From Glandiceps talaboti (lineage: Eukaryota; Hemichordata; Enteropneusta; Spengelidae): a DNA stretch of 64,000 nucleotides. A model generated the notes under the pieces. It searched no databases. It was not told where the DNA came from and worked only from the letters and a program-made list of their open reading frames with translations. This document shows, in pieces, positions 10,662 through 25,100 of this stretch (within the stretch, counting starts at the first letter, position 1; every line of letters starts with the position of its first letter). The stretch lies in the NCBI RefSeq assembly GCF_964340395.1, contig NC_135551.1, forward strand, positions 16,157,003 to 16,221,002, given 5' to 3'. The translations under genes and the position numbers were made by a program.

Positions 10662-11608
10662 TGCATGATTTGCTCAAGTTGTTGTGATGTATATATGTAT
10701 AATAAGTGTGTAGCAAACAATTGGTATGGTGTGATTACAGGTAGACATTGGGGATGTCGTCAAAACAGGGCGTCAATGGTACAGTTGAGGGACCTCCCAA
10801 GGGTCAGGAGATGTCTTCTCCGACCAGACTTTCAACCCTACCCATCTTCAGACAAAATATAAAAGTTACAAAAGAAAACACTAACACTGAAAAAAGAAGT
10901 TGACATGATATCCGTCATAGTTTATACATCCGAAGAGAAAATACGGAATTTATACCCTGTCGTTTTACATAGCCTAATCATATTAACAAGTACATGATGA
11001 GATATGTAAATACTCTGATCACGATTATAAGTGTAACCTGAGATAAATACAGATGCAGACGATGGATTCATTAACACCTTTACATCTTGGTGTTGTTAAA
11101 GTAAAAGATGTAAATTCTTTGCATTTAGTCTCACAGCTTTTATTTAACGTCTCTATTTGTCTACATTATCTGTACATATCTCAGGTTTGTTTTATTTTTT
11201 GTGTTGATATTAAACTTTATATAAATATATTTTTAGTATTCTATTATTGATTTTGCACATTAATATGGGTCATTTGTGACAGCACTAATTTTGGGTTTTA
11301 ATTTTTTTTTATAATTATGTTATTTATTTTTTATGGCATTTACTTTGCTAGTCATGTGTTTGGTTATCAACCTTATTGTAATCTTGTGTATTTGTCATTT
11401 TGTATTTAGTAGTTGTGGGATGATTGTAACTGAATGCACGACTTTTGTCGAAGTAATTTTGGTAAATAAACAAAACACAGACAAAAAGTAACAAACAAAT
11501 AAGCAAACAAACAAACAAAAAAACGAGACAAACTTGCATCCAAACGAACAAGAACGCAGTCCAAAAAATACAAATGACATGACATGACATGACTTGACAT
11601 GATATGAG

Positions 11609-12079
11609 ATTAACATGATTGTACCACCACCACCACCAAATGAATGTGACTGTACATCACCAAATGAATGTGATTGTACCACCACCAAATTAATGTGATT
11701 GTACCACCACCAAATTAATGTGATTGTACCACCACCAAATTAATGGGATTGTACCACCACTAAATTAATGTGATTGTACCACCACTAAATTAATGTGATT
11801 GTACAACCACCAAATAATGTGATTGTACACCATTAAATTAATGTGACTGTACCACCACCACCACCGCCACCACTACCAAATTAATGTAATTGTACTACCA
11901 CTAAATTAATGTGATTACACCACCACCAATTTAATGTTATTGTACTACCACCACCAAATTAATATGATTGTACCACTACTAAATTAATGTGTTTGTACCA
12001 CCACTAAATTAATGAGATAGTACGACCACTAAATGAATGTGATAGTACCACCACCAAATTAATGTGATTGTACCACCAA
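11609..12079. repeat. ~25-bp minisatellite with CCA trinucleotide cores
   Basis: About 18 degenerate copies of a unit with ATTAATGTGATTGTACC followed by a variable CCA run and AAA. Unit length varies through gain and loss of CCA. It is not a CRISPR array: units are contiguous, with no unique spacers. Confidence 0.92.
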
Positions 12080-12389
12080 AGCCAGTTTATAGGCATCTGG
12101 ACCAACAATTTGGAATTTCTACTCTGTCGTTTTAAGTCCACATTGTCCATATCTAATGTCACCGGTCCAAAACTTTACAATGTTGCTTGTTTTCTCCATT
12201 TGTACCTTTAAATCAGATGTAGTCATAGTATTCCACAATTCATTTATTTATATAGCCTAAAATAGTCGTAGAAAGGAGATCATAACATGACGACTACTAC
12301 TCTCAGATGTATTTAACCTAAAACACAACATACATGTAATTAAAGGTGTATATCAAGTATGAGGTGACATTGGGTAAATACACTATTTT

Positions 12390-13890
12390 TTAGCTGACCC
12401 GGATCTGTGTTGCTTGTCGTTTTAACTGATGCATACTGGTAAACTGACCATAGCTTGGTCGAGGTCAAAGGTTGATCGATTTCTGTAAATACCAGACAGT
12501 CCAGCTTGGTAACGATGTAATTCAGGCTAGTTGCAAACAATACAATGTACACAGTAAACTTAGTAGCTTGACTAACATATTACAGAATCATATGTTCTTT
12601 GTGAAATTACTAAAATTACTCCAATCTGTATTTACCAACTAAGATGTCTCTATACTGTCTTTATTTGCTGTTAATTTCTGACAAAATGACAGCAACTCTA
12701 GGAAATGCTTGTCTCATTAGGATATATATGGTTGGGGTCATATTTTATCTGATAAACACCCGGTACTATGTTCAACCACAGAAACCAACTGTATTGTAAA
12801 ATGTATAATGCCAAAATTCATCTCAGTAACTCTAAATTCATTTCTCATACTCGAAAGAAGATATTGAGTGATACTTTAATACAAGTTAAACTTTTCTTAT
12901 GTTGACTGTTAGGATTAACTTTAATGTGGATAACATTGTCACTTTTTAAAGAAGATAATTTATTTAATTTTGAAAATTGGTATTAAAGGGTGTGATTATT
13001 TTTCATAACGATCAATTTACCATAGTGTACATATGTATGTATTTTTAAGCCTAATTTAAGCCAGAAAGGAGGCATGTGTAGAACTATTTAATCTTCAACA
13101 TATCTGTGATAAACAGATTGCCATATGGATCAATTAATTGTTCTGTTGTCTATGCCTTTGATAGCTGTGCGATGCTAATTTTGTATCTACAATAATAATT
13201 AATATAATATTTTACTTGTAGAATTTATGGATGGTGAGTAAACTTAATAAACAGATAGACATGCTTTAAACATGAATTGTAAACATAATATACAATATGT
13301 TCAGGTTTGAATATATTGCAACTCATAACAGCACCCAAAGTATGGCGGTATACAATAATGGGTGATCTAGTAATTTTATGTAAATAAATACATTTCGATA
13401 GGTAAATTTACATAAAATGTTTTCTTTGCTTAACAATAACTGATTTTTTAAAAAGAAGTTAATGTATCTTCATGAGTTTTTTTTTTTTTAGATAAGAATG
13501 GTTTCGATGGGTCAACAAACTTTAACGAGGTGAATACTTCAGATCTGTGACCCTGTCATATAAATGTTTTACAATAATAGGTGAACTAAGACACAAGTTT
13601 TGAAATAAAGCTGAGAAATACAAGATCAGCAGTGATTTAAAGACAATGAACAGAATTGAAAAAAAGTCATTAAAATATTTGATTTATTTCATATAATGTC
13701 ATGACTATTTTATCTTTTGAAAGTATAATTGTGGGAAGGTAGTTTTGATTTTAAAAACATGGTGATTTGGAATATCTGTTTCTTCATGCTTGTTGTTTTT
13801 TCTTTTTTTTTTCTCTATTTTGCATTAGGTCTAAAAGTGAACTCTGATATGAACGTATGACAGCACACATTTGGTGAAGGGAATACATCT
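12390..13890. repeat. Diverged single copy of the 17-22 kb array unit
   Basis: Landmarks occur in the same order as in the array: a TGACCCGG segment near 12397, GTTGATCGAT near 12471, AACAGCACCCAAAGT near 13327, GGGTCAACAAACTTTAACGA near 13508, a CTGAGAAATACAAGATCA segment near 13611, a T-rich run near 13797, and a GACAGCACACA segment near 13858. Divergence is clearly greater than between array copies, so this looks like an ancestral or early-separated unit. Confidence 0.75.
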
Positions 13891-14835
13891 TATCCATAGA
13901 AGGATGCTGAACTGGAAATCAAACTGTGAAATTAGTGAAACACGACAAACGAAACTATACGTGTACAAGAGTTGTATATAAATTGAGGAAGACTTCAACA
14001 CTCAAGAAATATTCTTTACTTTAAATACTACTTTAGAGATATATTAAAGAAGATACTATATCTACAAATTATTTAGAATGAGATGAAAACTAATATATTG
14101 TTATACAGCTAAATAAATATAAGTAATATTCAAGTACAAAATTTTCAAACTTTCGATTAATATATTTACGCTGAAATATTCGTGGGAGTTTATTTCTTTT
14201 TGAACAATTACGTCACCTATTCTGTGAATAATTCTTTCATATCATAAATTAAAACATTGAAGAACATTAAATCATTGAAGTTTTACATCAATTCTTTAGA
14301 TGAAATGCGTGGGAAAAAATATAAATTAAAAATATACTGTATTTAACTCTTTCTTGCAAAGCTGTCTGATACTGTGCGTAAACTATAGTTGCACGTGCAT
14401 CAGCTGCAACAACTATGCAACATTAACAAGATTAATGGAGATGTGTTTAAAACACAGATAGATAAAACATGTCAAAGTCTAACAATTTTGAATTACGGTT
14501 TTATTGATTATTTAGTTATTTATTATCAAAAACTACATACTATATTGATTAAATTGGCACTAATTAATATTTATTGTGCTTGGTCAGGTAAATTTGACAA
14601 TACATACCTTTCAACAGACCCTGGATAAATGTGGCTGTCAATATTTGTTATCAAAACGATTTATGTGATTTTTTGAAAAGGTGATATTTGCTCGTAAATT
14701 ACTGCTTAGTATACATGTAATATTTTAGTCGAATACATACACTACAAAATACAACCACTAAGTTCAAACGTCCGATAAAACTGACAGATACCTGTAAGTA
14801 AATGTCATTACAAGATAAGACATGGAAATTCGGTT

Positions 14836-15200
14836 TGTTATGGCGCCCTCTGTGATAAATAAAACGGAACATTAAAGTCTATCTCATGCCCCATCATTAT
14901 AAAGATTATAATTTGGATGAATATTTGAATTAAATTCAAATATAACATTATTCTACAATTTCATTGTTTAATCGTTGTTTCTGTGTTGGATGATTTGTGT
15001 GTTGAATACAATTGTTTAACAATAAGTTTTATTGGAATCTTTCCAAATATCTGATGTAGCTTATTAAAGTGAGTTATTAAGGTCAAGTCAATAATCATAC
15101 TTATCACAATATTTACCATTAAAGATAAATTAATTAGATTATTTGTTTGGTGGAGATCGGTAAATACAAGTCAACATTTAAAGTGTCACGTGACCTGTAC
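14836..15200. repeat. Dispersed duplication, copy A
   Basis: Aligns by eye along its length with 49262-49620. Matching blocks in order are TATGGCGCCCTCT, ACATTATTCTACAATTTCAT, a GTTGGATG segment, a TTTAACAA segment, TCAATAATCATAC and GAGATCGGTAAAT. The 3' part also matches 50268-50400. Confidence 0.7.
15185..15194. promoter_or_regulatory. GTCACGTGAC palindrome (CLEAR/E-box type)
   Basis: Perfect 10-bp match, inside duplication copy A. Confidence 0.3.
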
Positions 15201-15599
15201 AACTGATTAAGTGAATATTGTATTGATTAACAAATAGCGGAGAAATTCAATTTGCGAAGGAGGCAATACCATGAATTAATCTACTTCAAAATTTTATCAA
15301 AGGAATAGATCTTACCGAAGAATATGCATTTTTTCTGTCAAGCCGTTTTATAATAGTTAACGGCGGGGGTGGGGTGGTGGGTAATACTGTATGTTTTACT
15401 GACTGGTGAATAGCTGCATAATATAAACGAAGGTAAACCAAAATGTTAACAGATTGCAAAAATGTGGTGTTTTACCGACCCTTTAGATAGAAATAAGATA
15501 TTCGTATTATGATGGGTAGATAACATGTACAGTTTACATAGTATCAACACATCGATCAAAATCGATCAAATAGTAAAATATTGTAACAGTTTTACCTAG

Positions 15600-15948
15600 T
15601 ACAACAATGTTCGACCAACTGTACCTCTTGGTCTGTCTCAAGCTGTGTGGGGATACTTAATCTGATATAGTAAACAACGTTGTAAAGTTGTATATTGTGT
15701 TCTAGTTGCTACTTTAACATCAAATATTGTTGTTTGTTTATTAGTCTGAGAAGCGAGTGAATGTATCATGTGTCATATTATCATATCTGTGTAGTGACTT
15801 GCCTGCCTTGGTCTTATCAACAATGTGTTTACAATCAACATCAGCGAGTGAAAGTTTCTGTAATCAATAGAGAAATTTGTCGCCAGTAGGTAGTTTCAGC
15901 ACAGCTTGAGACAGGCTAAGAGGTACAGTTGGTTGAACATAGTTGTAA
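15600..15948. mobile_element. Foldback element with ~48-bp imperfect inverted arms
   Basis: Left arm 15600-15647 and right arm 15899-15948 are reverse complements with a few mismatches (shared AGCTTGAGACAG and AAGAGGTACAGTTGGT). The ~250-bp interior has no coding capacity. This is a MITE-like structure; the family is not recognised. Confidence 0.6.
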
Positions 15949-16478
15949 ATCAACAGTGAGGTGTGTTTTGTGTAACCTTATCATCATCATCATCATCATC
16001 GCAAAGTTAAACACAATAATTTTGATCTCGAAACACTTCGTGTTGAGTCGGATTAAATCGGAATCAGTTGAGCGATCGCTACCCGATGACTGGCAAGGTT
16101 TAGTATCCATAGTAATTTATGTTTGCTTCTCGCATAGAAATCATGGTTGATAGTTTTGTATTCGTTTGCTATTAAGGAAATTCAGTTATATAAATTGGTA
16201 AACTGAAAGTAATGTTACCACACTTTGAGGAGTTTATACACGTCAATGCATATTTATTTGCTAACAAAATTTAACATAATTTCTGTCTTAAAAGAAGTGG
16301 ACTCCCGATTACAGAATTACACCTAGTATTTAGAATAATTAACCCATTTCTATTTTCTGTCGATGTAAAACTGAAATGTAGAGCTTGGCGTGAATAATAA
16401 TTGTATACCCAAATAAACTCACAAATACCGAAAAAAGACTACTAAGTTGAGAAAAAGTATCCATTGATTTGACATTTT
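15949..16478. other. Intergenic DNA
   Basis: Only a short (CAT)n run near 15981-15999 is notable. No gene is seen. Confidence 0.5.
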
Positions 16479-16884
<406 letters not shown>

Positions 16885-17960
16885 GAGTACAACGTGCCAA
16901 TTCCTTATTTTCAGACTCCAACTGAGAGTGCCACTAGCTTAGTGTCTTCTAACATTTGATGGTAAGTTATAGGTCATTGATACTATAATATTTCTAGATC
17001 AAAAGTATTCTACGTTTTCTAACAAAATGGAATTGTGTGAAACAAAGTCTACTTTATAGGATATTGCTGTCAGTGCAGATTTTTGCTGACTGACTGACTC
17101 TCCAACCTTGTCTAGCTTTTAGTTGTGTTGATTCGTTACCTAGATTTGTTTATCTGCGTTGTACAATGTACTAGATTACACGAGTTCCATCTGATGTTTA
17201 TCTTATCTTTGTAGGATTACATAGGATTATTCTTGTTTTCAGTACCAACTCTCTCAAATATTAATCCGGATTGGGAATTTATCATCGTGGTTTCATGTTT
17301 GAACAGTTACTTCAATTGATAAATTTGTCGTGGGTTATCAATTGTTGCACCCCAGCCCAAGCCATGAACATGTTTGTGTAGAATTATTTGTATTTTACGT
17401 ACCTGGGTTAATGGATGTCTACCGTAGTGATGACACAATGCCGACTAGATGCAATGAGTACAATGTACCTGATAAACTATGTAATTTGTATTAATACTAT
17501 TATATATCACAGCATCATATTCTGTGTCATACTAAAATTATATATTTGCTATCCATTTTTGATGAAATTAGAGTTATCTATTAAATTATGTTTCCGTAGG
17601 GTGCTTGTATATTTTTATCACGGTAAACCACAGAGAACCATGTTTAAACCTATAATTGAAATTGATTATGAATTGCATAATGTCAGTACCAATCTAGGTG
17701 ATTTTTTAAATTAATCTCACAAATAAGATATTTAGTGACACATGTGAATAACACTGTCATAACTTCAGTCTTTAGTAATTGTTTCCGGTCGAAATATTAG
17801 TGTTCTTTAATATGGATATGATCGTCACTTTCATTCCACCAGTGTACATAGCTATGCTTTAACAAGTAATCCCCTCCAAGTGGATATGCCAAAGAGTGGC
17901 TAGACAACTTAATAGATTGGCGCCAACTACGGTAGATTGTCGTCTAATGTAAGCAGAATG

Positions 17961-17962
<2 letters not shown>

Positions 17963-18024
<62 letters not shown>
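17963..18024. repeat. (GT)n microsatellite
   Basis: 31 GT dinucleotides inside the first array unit. Other units have only remnants at the same place. Confidence 0.95.
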
Positions 18025-18026
<2 letters not shown>

Positions 18027-18694
18027 CTACTTAATCGTCTATAGACTGGACTATTAGTCCACATATATATGATCAATAGATTGCTATACATGAACCTAAA
18101 ATCTTCCATTAATAACAGTGTGTTTTGGAACAGTCTAGGAAATACTAGTGTATACTGTGAGTAGTGTGAACAAACCGACAAGATTTAACATCTCTGTATA
18201 TATTTATCACAACACCCAAAGTGTGGAGGTATAACTATACTTTGCACTACTGAGTCATCAGATAATTCTATGTAGATAAATACAATTCCATCGTTTACAT
18301 TGCAAAGTGATTCATTGACATAACTAAAGATAGGAGCCTTTCACAAGTTAATGTGCTTTCATTAACTTTTTAAATAAGAAATATTTAGATGGGTCAACAA
18401 ACTTTAACGAGGTCAGTACTTCACTTTGTCATCTAAATGTTTGACAATAATAGGTGAACTAAGACACAGGTATTGAAGTAAAGCTAAGAAATGCAAGATC
18501 AACACATTCCAACGGATTTACAGAAAATGAACAGAATTGAGAAAAAATCATTCAATTTAAATTATTCAATTTAAATTATATTACATCATGCCTACTTGTT
18601 TTTATGAAAAGTGTAATTCTGAAAAAGTATATACCAGATTTGAAAACGAATTGTAGGTTTTAATATGCTTCGTTCATGATTTCCTTTCCTTTCC

Positions 18695-18695
<1 letters not shown>

Positions 18696-18727
<32 letters not shown>

Positions 18728-18734
18728 CTTTTTT
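18696..18734. repeat. Poly(T) tract
   Basis: About 32 uninterrupted T followed by a CT-rich run, at the place where the diverged copy has a shorter T run. Confidence 0.9.
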
Positions 18735-21700
18735 CCTCTTTAAGTCGAAATTAAAGCTGAACGCTGGTCTGGATGTGTGACAACACACACTCAGTAAAGA
18801 GAATACTATTTTACCTTTTCTGTATAGATTGTGTTGATTCGTTGCCTAGATTTGTTTATCTGCGTTGTACAATGTACTAGATTACACAAGTTGCATCTAA
18901 TGTTATCTGATCTTTGTAGAATTACATAGGATCATTCTTGTGTTCAGGATCAACTCTCCCTATAGCTCTGCCAACTATTTCTCTCAAATTATAATCCCGA
19001 TTGGAAATGTATAACTATGGTAATGTATAATTGTGGCTTCGTGTTTGAACAGTTACTTCAATAATTGATAAATTTGTCGCGGGGTATCAGTTGTTGCACC
19101 CCACCCTAACTAATTAAAATGTTTCTGTAAAATCATTTGTATGTTTACGTATCTGACCCGGTGATTATGTAGCTGTCGTTTCCACTGATGAGTTTTACTG
19201 ATCTGACTATCGATCGCTTGGTGTGTTAAAGGTTGATAGATATCTACCGTAGTGACGACACAATGCCGACTAGATGCAATGAGTACAATGTACCTGATAA
19301 ACTTTGTAATTTGTATTATATATCACAGCATCATATTCTGTGTCATACTAAAATTATACATTTGCTGTTCATTTCTAATAAAATAAGAGTTATCTATGAC
19401 ATTATTGTTTCCTTAGGGTGCCTGTATATTTGTACCAAGGTAACCCACAGAGGACCTTGTTTAACCCAATATTAAATGATTATGAATTGCATAATGTCAG
19501 AACCAATCTTGGTGATTTTTTAAAATTAATCTCTCAAATAAACTTAGAGATATTTAGTGACACAGGTGAGTATTACTCTCGTAACTTCAGTCTTTAATAA
19601 TTGTGTTCGGTTGAAGTATTACTGTTCTTTAATATTGATATTATCGTCACTTCCATTCTACCAGTGTACATAGCTATGCTTTAACAAGTAATCCCCTCCA
19701 AGTGGATATGCCAAAGTGTGGCGAGACAACTTAATGGATTAGCGCCTACTACGGTAGGTTGTTGTATAATGTAAGCAGAACGAGGTTTGTGTAACTACTT
19801 AATCGTCAATAGTCCACATATATCTGATTAATAGATTGTTATATATGAACATAAAATATTACATTAATAACAAACGTACAAGAGTTTAACATCTCTGTAT
19901 ATATTTATCACAACACCCAAAGTTTGGAGATATAACTATACTTTGCACTACTGAGTCATCAGATAATTCTCTGTAGATAAATACAATTTCATCGTTTAAA
20001 TTGCATAGTGATTCATTTACATAACTAAAAATAGGAGCTTTTCATAAGTTAATGTGCTTTCATGAACTTTTTTAATAAGGAATATTCCAGGATGGATCAA
20101 CAAACTTTAACAAGGTCAATACTTCACCCCCATCCCAACCCATGAAAATGTTTGTGTAGAATTATTTGTATTTTTACGTACCTGACCGGTGATTATGTAG
20201 CTGTCGTTTCCACTGATGAGTGCAGCTGATCTGACTATCGCTTAATGTGTTAAAGGTTGATAGATATCTACCGTAGTGACGACACAATGTCGACTAGATG
20301 CAATGAGTACAATGTACCTGATAAACTTTGTAATTTGTATTATATATCACAGCATCATATTCTGTGTCATACTAAAATTATACATTTGCTGTTCATTTCT
20401 GATGAAATAAAAGTTATCAATAAAATTAATGTTTCCTTAGGGTACTTGCATATTTATACCACCGTAACTCACAGAGGACCTTGTTTAACCATATAAATAA
20501 AATTGATTATGAATGGTATAATGTCAGAACCAATCTTTGTGATTTTAAAATTAATCCATCAAATAAACTTGAAGATATTTAGTGACACAGGTTAATAACA
20601 CTGTCATAACTTCAGTCTTTAGTAATTGTTTTCGGTTGAAGCATTAGTGTTCTTTAATATGGATATTATCGTCACTTTTATTCTACCAGTGTACATAGCT
20701 ATGCTTTAACAAATAATCCCCCTCAAGTGGATATGCCAAAGTGTGGCTAGACAACTTAACTGATTGGCGCCAACTACGGTAGATTGTCGTCTATTGTAAG
20801 ACGAATGAGATGTGTGTGTATGTGTATGTGTGTAACTCTTAGTATTTTCCGTCAATAGTCCACATATCTCTGATCACTAGATTGTTATACATAAACCTAA
20901 ACTCTTACATTAATAACAATGTGTTTTAGAAACGTTTAGGAAATGCTAGTGTATACTGTGAGTAGTGTGAACAAACGGACAAGAGTTTAACATATATTTA
21001 TCACAACACCCAGAGGACCTTGTTTAACCCTATATTTAATGATTATGAATTGCATAATGTTATAACCAATCTTGGTGATTTTTTAAAATTAATCTCCCAA
21101 ATAAACTTGAAGATATTTATTGACGCATGTGAATAACACTCTCATAACTTCAGTCTTTAGTAATTGTTTTTGGTTGAAGTATTAGTGTACTTTAATATGG
21201 ATATTATCGTCACTTCCATTCTACCAGTGTACATAGCTATGCTTCAACAACTAATCCCCTCCAAGTGGATATGCCAAAGTGTGGCTAGACAACTTAATGG
21301 ATTAGCGCCAACTACGGCAGGTTGTTGTCTAATGTAAGCAGAATGGGGTTTGTGTAACTACTTAATCGTCAATCGTCCACATATATCTGATCACTAGATT
21401 GTTATACATGAACATAAAATAATATATTAATAACAAACGTACAAGAGTTTAACATCTCTGTATATATATTTATCACAACACCCAAAGTTTGGAGATATAA
21501 CTATACTTTGCACTACTGAGTCATCAGATAATTCTATGTAGATAAATACAATTTCATCGTTTAAATTGCAAAGTGATTCATTTACATAACTAAAAATAGG
21601 AGCCTTTCATAAGTTAATGTGCTTTCATGAACTTTCTTAATAAGAAATATTCCAGGATGGATCAACAAACTTTAACGAGGTAGGTACTGCACCCCCATCC

Positions 21701-22130
21701 CAACCCATGAAAATGTTTGTGTAGAATTATTTGTATTTTTACGTACCTGACCGGTGATTATGTAGCTGTCGTTTCCACTGATGAGTGCAGCTGATCTGAC
21801 TATCGCTTAATGTGTTAAAGGTTGATAGATATCTACCGTAGTGATGACACAATGCCGACTAGATGCAATGAGTACAATGTACCTGATAAACTTTGTAATT
21901 TGTATTATATATCACAGCATCATATTCTATGTCATACTAAAATTATACATTTGCTATTCATTTCTGATGAAATAAGAGTTATCTATGAAATTAATGTTTC
22001 CTTAGGGTGCTGGTATATTTCAGCCACGGTAACCCACATAGAAGCATGTATAACCCTATTAATTCAATTTATTATGAATTGTATAATGTCATAACCAATT
22101 AATCTTGGTGATTTTGAAATATAATAATCC

Positions 22131-25100
22131 CTCATCGTAACTGCAGGTTGATGATGTTTGCAAATAATTCAAAGTAGTTCCGTCCATATTACTATACTGT
22201 GACGTCAAAGTAAAGTAGTAATATGACATATGTATGGATTTCATATTACTGTACATTGATGTCACACCCTGGGAATACGATGGTCTATTTATCTTAGCAA
22301 AGTTAGTAATACACGTCCACAATGTTTCCAAATTGCCTAAAGTTGTCTAACTTCAAATTAAAGTTGTTGGTTTTGTTTTGCAGGCTATGTTTTCGTTGCC
22401 CGTGTACACGAGAGAAATTGGAATTAGTGTAAACACACAAACTCGCCGTGGTCAGCCAGATTGCCCTATCCCGGAATAGAAGCACTTTGTTGTTATTTTG
22501 ACGCCCGGGGACCTTTTAATCGACAAGTTGAAATTACCTTAAGCCCAAACGCTATACTTGCTATTGTTACAAATCGATTGAGCAGTTGTACATAGCATCT
22601 CGTTAACAAATGCGCTTTTAATTAATGAAGCAATGCCTAAATAAAACTTGTAACAATTGTGTGACGTGTGAAAATTGGTTTATTCCTTTATTGGTGTCAC
22701 TTTGGGCTCCTATTCATCCCTCGACGTCACAATTAGTGATTGACAACATTGATTATTAACTAACTGAAATGGACATCTCAAAAGGCATGACTAATTCTAG
22801 CCTTTCATAGAGGAGATAACGGACCTCAGTGTGATTGTTAATTGGATGGGCTAAAATCCGCTAAGACCGGGGACCGGGACCAAAGAAATAAACTCGTCTG
22901 GAAATAGCGCATTCAGGGTGCTATGAACACCGTTGTTATGTGCAACCCCGTGAACTTTTTAATTCTCACTTTAACTAAACTATTCTATTATAAGAGTGTT
23001 GGCTATGTAAATGTCAAATAAACAATGGCTACCACCCACAAGATGTGTTAATTTCTGAATTAGAATTGTTATAGCGGTTCCACCTGCGTTACCGAGATAC
23101 TCCCGAGTAGCAAGTTGATTACACGTTACTTGCAACATTACCACAGTGTCTGTAAATTAATTCAAAAAGTAATACTTTTCAATTGGCTATATTGCTTCTT
23201 TTTTACTTTCTGTATTAAAGAAAAGACAAAGAATTGTCCAGGAAGGGATTACCATTTTCACGGCTGATCGTGATATTTACAAAACATGTTCCGAGAGACA
23301 ACAAAAGTATAAATTAAAAGAAGAACTGAGACCAAAAGTTGAGACATAAATGTATGTAACATAAGAAGTTCACCCCTGATGACGATGCAAGTTTTGTTTA
23401 CTTTTTTTTGTTTGGTTTTTAAACAAAAAAATATGATAGGCTTACGGGTGGCAACTATATATCTCACAATCACTATGTTAAGTATAAACATACATGTACT
23501 TCCAGCAAACATAAATATCAAAAAACGGAAAAAAGGGGGGAAAGTTAGAAAAGTACTAAAAGAGATGTTCAGTGTTGAAAACTATGTCAAGATTTTTGTT
23601 TTATTGTATGTTTACAAAAAAAATAAATGATACCACTGTTACTAAAAATAACCAATCGTGACCGATCATAGCAGACGATTAATTAGCATATTAAGTATGG
23701 AGCGAAACAAAAAGTGAAATAAACAATAATAACAACGGAAAAAGGGAGAATAATGGAATGTGTTAGTTTCGATTGCTATGCTAACTTTTACATGTCTTAG
23801 TATGCTACGATTCCGAATAAATCCCTCGTAGACGATTTGGAACTATTTTGAATTTTGAAAGTGACTGATTGAAGAAAATAAGAAAAAAAGGGGTCTGATT
23901 AAAAGCGACTTTTGTTGAACGAAATACGTGGAGAACTTAGAATTGTGTGATCGCAAGACAGGTCCGAGATATAAATTGCAATGTAGAACTTGAGGACTGT
24001 TCAATATGTTTGTGGTCTGTACATATGTTAGAACTACTAACAGTAACTCGGAAATCTTACGTTACATTCGTTGCAATGTTTTGGAGAGTGTCCGACGTGG
24101 AAGCAATTGATTAGCTGCTAGATACGATTATGTCTTTAGCGACATATTTCTATAAATGAAATAAATGGTGTATAATTCGTTGTACAAAGCGATGTCGAGT
24201 ACAAATTGATGGTAACAATTTGAGAAATATGCTGGCACACATACTTTCGATGGATGCCAAGGTCCCGCCGACACTACTCACATTAGTATGGTCAAATACA
24301 CAAACTCAAATGTTCTGATTTTGTATTTCATTTTTAAGCTCTTTTAAAGCAAGATTTTAATATCATTAGCAATACAAGGCTTCCCTTTATCACCTTGGTC
24401 TAAAATAGAGTCGAAACGTGACAACAAATTGCTGCAGACGACGACTTTGTACTCGTTTGGGGCAGAAACGTGTATCATGTCTCCAATTTACATAGACCGG
24501 GCAAGAGTAGAAGCCAACTCCAGAACTGTCTTCCACTCTTCGGAACAAAACTTTGCAAAATCGACTACATTAACTGATCAGAAAATATTTACGGGTATTC
24601 GAGACATTTTACATTTGTCATGCATATGGATTAATAACTGTACTAAGAATTAAATGGGGAACCAAATAAACAAGGGTGGAGGGGGGGGGGGAGTGTCCAC
24701 AGACACCCATATCAGAAAATCAACGTTTTCTAGTTACACGAGGATATATACAATTTATTGAACCAATGTTTAGGTTTACTAGCACAATTTTGAAGCAAAC
24801 GAGTTTTTAAAATGTAATAAAATATGATACTAAATGCACAATTACGCATGTCATATTGAGTGAATTTGAATTCGACTCCGGTATATATCTCGGGAAGTTT
24901 TCGTTTACTGTATATGTTGTAGTGAACAGCGTGATAAAATTTCAAAATGGCGCCGCTGTGTACCAAGGACTTGATTCGAACATGATCGTATATCAATTAC
25001 AGTAATTGTTTATATAATTTTATAAATGGAGCCATGTCGCTTTATATAATATTATCAGCACGCGCCATATAAATTGAGAGATATCAAGTTTAAATAACAC

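Larger units (their letters stand above)
9834..11608. other. 5' flank of the DED gene and intergenic DNA
   Basis: No further coding sequence is supported. It holds candidate promoter sites at 10305-10323 and an E-box variant ATCACGTGAC at 10652-10661. Short runs of ATGAC repeats lie at about 11577-11605. Confidence 0.5.
13891..15599. other. Intergenic DNA including diverged duplication copy A
   Basis: No gene. About 14836-15200 is homologous to 49262-49620, and part of it to 50268-50400. Shared blocks include TATGGCGCCCTCT and AACATTATTCTACAATTTCA. A GTCACGTGAC palindrome lies at 15185-15194. Confidence 0.6.
17124..22130. repeat. Tandem array of ~0.4-1.7-kb units, five copies or part-copies
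   Basis: A unit beginning near TGTGTTGATTCGTT (17124, 18837) contains the landmark CGACTAGATGCAATGAGTAC at 17432, 19265, 20289 and 21854. It also holds GTGTACATAGCTATGCTT, a CAACACCCAAAGT block, and CAACAAACTTTAACGAGG. Approximate units are 17124-18830 (longest), 18831-20125, 20126-21010, 21011-21690 and 21691-22130. Later units are internally deleted: near 21010 the sequence jumps from the ACAACACCC block to the AGAGGACCTTG block. A (GT)n run and a poly(T) are present only in the first unit. Non-coding. Confidence 0.85.

Noticed and set aside
7835-12079. Regular repeats at 7.8-8.3 kb and 11.6-12.1 kb as CRISPR-like arrays
   Set aside because: Units are contiguous with no unique spacers, and the genome is animal.
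19233-22094. An ~80-residue open frame (DIYRSDDTM..., CNEYNVPDKLCNLYYI) repeated in several array units
   Set aside because: It begins at TTG rather than ATG, is disrupted in the first unit (17.4 kb), has no domain, and is conserved only because the whole non-coding unit is duplicated.
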